Notes under the pieces: model-generated
Told to the model about the DNA's origin: nothing
Databases searched by the model: none
What the model saw: the letters and a program-made list of their open reading frames with translations, nothing else
Assembly: GCA_017558775.1 (NCBI GenBank)
Contig: JAFYTP010000002.1
Coordinates: 1-64,000 of the forward strand
Direction: 5' to 3'
From: Bacteroidales bacterium
GTDB lineage: Bacteria; Bacteroidota; Bacteroidia; Bacteroidales; UBA932
Length of the DNA: 64,000 nucleotides
In this document: one piece after another, positions 61,390 to 64,000 of the stretch
How the letters are laid out: each line of letters begins with the position of its first letter
How positions within the stretch are numbered: the stretch's first letter is position 1
Translations under genes and position numbers: made by a program

Positions 61390-62816
61390 ACGAACAATTC
61401 GTCTTTGAAATTCACGAGATATACTTTATCGACGGCACGCGTCAGGGCCGTGTACAGCCATTTGAGGTCGTCCGGAGTGAGGAAATCCTGCCAGAAGGGA
61501 TTGTCGATGAAGACGCACCGCCACTGGCCGCCCTGCGACTTATGGCAGGTGATGGCATTGGCATACTTGATCTGCAGGGCGTTGAAGAAGGGATCCTCCC
61601 GGACGGCGTCATACCGCTTCTTCTTGGTCGTAATATGCTCATAGTCCGCGTTCACACCCTGGTAAAGGGCATTGGCCTGCTCGTAGGTCAGGCCGGCGGA
61701 TTCAGCTTCCAGCGTATCCAGCAGGACCTTAGCCACGATTTCCTGGTCCTGATAGTCGGGGAAAGAGAGCCGTGCCTCGGCGAAATGGAGGCCATAGCGA
61801 TCCTCATACTTGCCGATGCGCACGAGCTTGCAGATGTCACCATTGGCAATATAGTCCGTCCCTTCCAGTTCATCGGCAAAATGGTAGCAGTTGCGGACAA
61901 TCATCAATTTGTCCTCCCGGACCAGCCGTTCCTCCCGGAACTGGACCTGCGCCCGGATGCCGGCGTTGTAACGGTTCGCTCGCTTGTTGGACCGGCATAG
62001 GACGACGGTGTCGTCCTCGCCATAGCGGGAGTACGCATCCGACAATGTCTCAATCAGTTCCCCGCCGGAAATCCGTTCCACTTCCGGGAATCCCTTGACC
62101 GTCAGCCCCAGTTCATCCAGAGGAATCTCCACATCCTCGTCGATCAGTTCCCGCAGATGCGTCGCGTTCACGAGGATGCCGGAATCCGCCTGCTGGCGGA
62201 CCACCGTCCGGAGTTCGGAAAAGCGGACACCGCCCGCGCCGGACATATACTCCTCCGACAGAGCCGGCGATCGGTCCAGACCCACCGGCGGCAGCTGCGC
62301 CGCGTCCCCGACAAGGATCATCCGGCAATCCGCCCCGCTCCGCAGGTACAGGATCAGGTCCTCCAGCAGATTCCCCGAGCCGAAAACGGCCGTAGACTGC
62401 CGCTCCCCCGCCTCGATGCCGATAAGCGAGACCTCATCGACAATAAAGAGCGTATTCTTCGCTTTGTTCGGTGCCAGGGAGAACTGGCCGAAGCCGTCGC
62501 TTCCCATGGACTTCTGTCGATAGATCTGTTTGTGCACGGTGGAGGCCGGCCTGCCAGCATATCCCGACAGAACCTTCGCACTTCGGCCCGTAGGCGCCAT
62601 CAGCACACAGGGAGTCTTGAGCGCCGTGAAGGTTGCGACAACCGCCGCGAGAACCGTCGTCTTGCCGGTTCCGGCATAGCCGTTCACCACGAGGATATCG
62701 CCGTCGTCCGACGTCAGGAAGGATGCGATGTCACGCAGGAGATTGTCCTGGCAGGAGGTCGGTTCGTAGGGAAACCGCGTCAGGAATTCGCGGTACAGGA
62801 AGCCGGATCGGTCCAT
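61386..62816 (-). CDS. RecD-like ATP-dependent DNA helicase
   Basis: A 476-residue superfamily 1B helicase. Walker A is VVNGYAGTGKTTVLAAVV (about 43-53), followed by MAPTGRSAKVL and STVHKQIYR. Walker B is LFIVDEVSLIG; GDAAQLPPVG is motif III. The C-terminal UvrD-like end has ANAITCHKSQGGQWRCVFID and LYTALTRAVDKVYLV. It lacks the N-terminal domains of RecD2 and does not sit with recB or recC, so it is a stand-alone RecD-like enzyme of unknown DNA repair role. Confidence 0.88.
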   Translation of the reverse strand: MDRSGFLYREFLTRFPYEPTSCQDNLLRDIASFLTSDDGDILVVNGYAGTGKTTVLAAVVATFTALKTPCVLMAPTGRSAKVLSGYAGRPASTVHKQIYRQKSMGSDGFGQFSLAPNKAKNTLFIVDEVSLIGIEAGERQSTAVFGSGNLLEDLILYLRSGADCRMILVGDAAQLPPVGLDRSPALSEEYMSGAGGVRFSELRTVVRQQADSGILVNATHLRELIDEDVEIPLDELGLTVKGFPEVERISGGELIETLSDAYSRYGEDDTVVLCRSNKRANRYNAGIRAQVQFREERLVREDKLMIVRNCYHFADELEGTDYIANGDICKLVRIGKYEDRYGLHFAEARLSFPDYQDQEIVAKVLLDTLEAESAGLTYEQANALYQGVNADYEHITTKKKRYDAVREDPFFNALQIKYANAITCHKSQGGQWRCVFIDNPFWQDFLTPDDLKWLYTALTRAVDKVYLVNFKDELFV

Positions 62817-62819
62817 AGA

Positions 62820-64000
62820 CTAGCGCTGGCGGAAGATGGACGCAAAGACGGCAAAAACCGGATAAATCTCCACGCGCCCGAGGAACATATCGACGGTGAA
62901 AACCAGTTTCAGCGCATTCGGCTCCGCATTATAATTGCCGAACGAGCCGATGGAACCCAGGGACGGGCCCACGTTCGACAGCGAGGCGATGGAACCCAGG
63001 ACCGCATGCTGATTCGGGTCGCCGATGATGACGCACAGGATGGACGAAATCCCGATCAGCAGGAAGAACAGGGCGATGTACAGGACCTGCGGATACATCT
63101 CTTCACTGCGCAGCATACGCCGGCCGAAACGGACTTCGACGACGGAGGACGGATACAGCGTCTTGACAATCTGCATCCGGATGGCCTTGAAGAGCACAAT
63201 CACTCGGTCGGCCTTGAGTCCGCACGTCGTGGAACCGGCGCAGCCGCACACGAGACCGCCGATGATCAGGATGAAGCACGGAAGCATCGGCCAATTGGAG
63301 TTGTCGCTGATGGCCAGGCCCGATGTGGAGGTATAACTCACGACATGGAAGGTGGCGTCCAGGAAGGCACGTCCCCAGGTATCAACGGTCCCCTGCATCT
63401 TGAGCGAAAACGCGGATAGGATGGAACCGCCAATCAGGCTGAGCAGGAAAAACCGAACAACCGGGTTGTTCAGCGGCCGGAGCGACCGACTCACGAAACT
63501 CATGAAAATCAGGCCGAAATGGAGCGAAGCGACCGTCATGAAGACGATGGTCAAAATCGAAATGAGCGGCGAATTGAAGTATCCGACGGACAGGTTGTGG
63601 GTGGAGAAACCTCCTGTCGCACTGACGCTGAAAGCATGATTGACGGCATCGAAAGGTGACATCCCCGCCGCCCAGTAACTGAAGAACGCCACCGCGAAGA
63701 GGCCGAGATACACCCGGGCGAAGATGGAAACCGTCTTGTTGGCGCGGGAGCGGTAATCATCCCGGGACAGGGAGGAAAGCTCCATATTCGTGAGCCGCAG
63801 ACGCACCGGCGACGAACTCGGGATAATCAGGAGCAGGAACACCACGACGCCCAAACCGCCGATGAAATGCGTCGAGGAACGCCAGAACAGCAGGCTCCGT
63901 GGCAGCGCTTCGACATCCTCCAGAATTGTGGCGCCGGTGGTCGTAAAGCCCGACACGCTCTCGAACCAGGCGTTGGCCAACGTGAACGGACCACCCCACA
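62820..64000 (-). CDS. trkH: TrkH-family potassium transporter, C-terminal part
   Basis: The 5' end lies beyond the right edge; 393 codons are present. The reading frame is open to the window end, with WGGPFTLANAWFESVSGFT continuing the channel domain. Selectivity-filter-like loops are SGFTTTGAT, SVSATGGFSTH, VSYTSTSGLA and ASLSNVGPSLG, one per repeat, separated by membrane pairs. CGCAGSTTCGLKADRVIVLFKAIRMQI is typical of TrkH. It takes up K+ together with a TrkA regulatory protein, which is not in view. The helicase gene follows with a three-base gap. Confidence 0.92.
   Translation of the reverse strand, partial: WGGPFTLANAWFESVSGFTTTGATILEDVEALPRSLLFWRSSTHFIGGLGVVVFLLLIIPSSSPVRLRLTNMELSSLSRDDYRSRANKTVSIFARVYLGLFAVAFFSYWAAGMSPFDAVNHAFSVSATGGFSTHNLSVGYFNSPLISILTIVFMTVASLHFGLIFMSFVSRSLRPLNNPVVRFFLLSLIGGSILSAFSLKMQGTVDTWGRAFLDATFHVVSYTSTSGLAISDNSNWPMLPCFILIIGGLVCGCAGSTTCGLKADRVIVLFKAIRMQIVKTLYPSSVVEVRFGRRMLRSEEMYPQVLYIALFFLLIGISSILCVIIGDPNQHAVLGSIASLSNVGPSLGSIGSFGNYNAEPNALKLVFTVDMFLGRVEIYPVFAVFASIFRQR

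Noticed and set aside
1..64000. CRISPR arrays, transposases, integrases or phage genes
   Set aside because: I looked for short regularly spaced repeats and for recognisable mobile-element proteins and saw none; the only repeats are the Ig-domain duplication and intergenic palindromes.

Overview
The window reads as a high-GC chromosome segment from a member of the order Bacteroidales (phylum Bacteroidota). The evidence is a set of TAnnTTTG promoter elements (two with a properly spaced -33 TTTG), a fimbrillin-like lipoprotein, a DUF349 protein, a plant-type glutaminyl cyclotransferase, exported proteins whose signal peptides end A-x-A before Gln, NfnAB and a TonB-dependent receptor under a TPP riboswitch. 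Genus cannot be fixed by eye; a gut or rumen lineage fits. No phage, insertion sequence or CRISPR array is visible. Most of the window is housekeeping and biosynthesis in tightly coupled operons with 1-4 base overlaps.

Layout. 1-4.6 kb: the start of a flavodiiron protein, then an accessory pair of lipoproteins (a three-domain Ig-like protein and a 1065-residue fimbrillin/LRR/thioredoxin/M64 peptidase fusion) and tRNA-Cys. 4.7-14.6 kb: rlmI, an RNase D-like exonuclease, a lipoprotein, an alpha/beta hydrolase, a secreted C1 peptidase, pssA, rubrerythrin, a GH25 protein and a secreted S9 peptidase. 14.6-18.9 kb: surE-lpxB followed by three small lipoproteins and a radical SAM/SPASM enzyme. 19-26.7 kb: gapA, an OmpA-family protein, yggS-yidC-DUF349 and trmD. 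26.7-30.4 kb: a candidate small RNA with an 11-codon ORF, a TPP-riboswitch TonB receptor, glutaminyl cyclotransferase and RNase P RNA. 30.4-42.9 kb: a ten-gene ilvDBN-ilvC-leuACD-leuA-like-leuB-ilvE operon preceded by a branched-chain-rich leader peptide and attenuator. 42.9-48.1 kb: an amidase, a DUF4332 protein, and an operon of an unknown gene, an LRR gene, a pseudouridine synthase, a lipase-like hydrolase and tcdA. 48.1-53.8 kb: a Fur-family regulator, metYX, an Lrp-family regulator and nfnAB. 53.8-59.3 kb: queCDE joined to glpABC. 59.4-64 kb: a DPP-IV-like peptidase, a RecD-like helicase and the 3' part of trkH.

How the genes work together. The ilv/leu operon covers nearly the whole valine, isoleucine and leucine route from pyruvate and 2-oxobutyrate, and the second LeuA-like enzyme may supply 2-oxobutyrate through citramalate. 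The leader peptide (12 of 16 residues Val, Leu or Ile) and its mutually exclusive hairpins predict control by charged branched-chain tRNA. MetX and MetY make homocysteine from homoserine and sulfide. NfnAB links ferredoxin, NADH and NADPH pools, and rubrerythrin and the flavodiiron protein handle oxygen or peroxide, which together suggest an anaerobe. GlpABC feeds glycerol-3-phosphate electrons into the membrane. All five signal-peptidase-I-type exported proteins are predicted to start with Gln after cleavage, and the cyclotransferase that would convert this Gln to pyroglutamate is encoded in the same window.

The points most worth a second look are the radical SAM/three-lipoprotein cluster with a shared MYGxP motif, the ilv/leu attenuator, the candidate small RNA beside trmD, the long palindrome between tcdA and fur that encodes the last residues of both genes, and the four-part M64 fusion.
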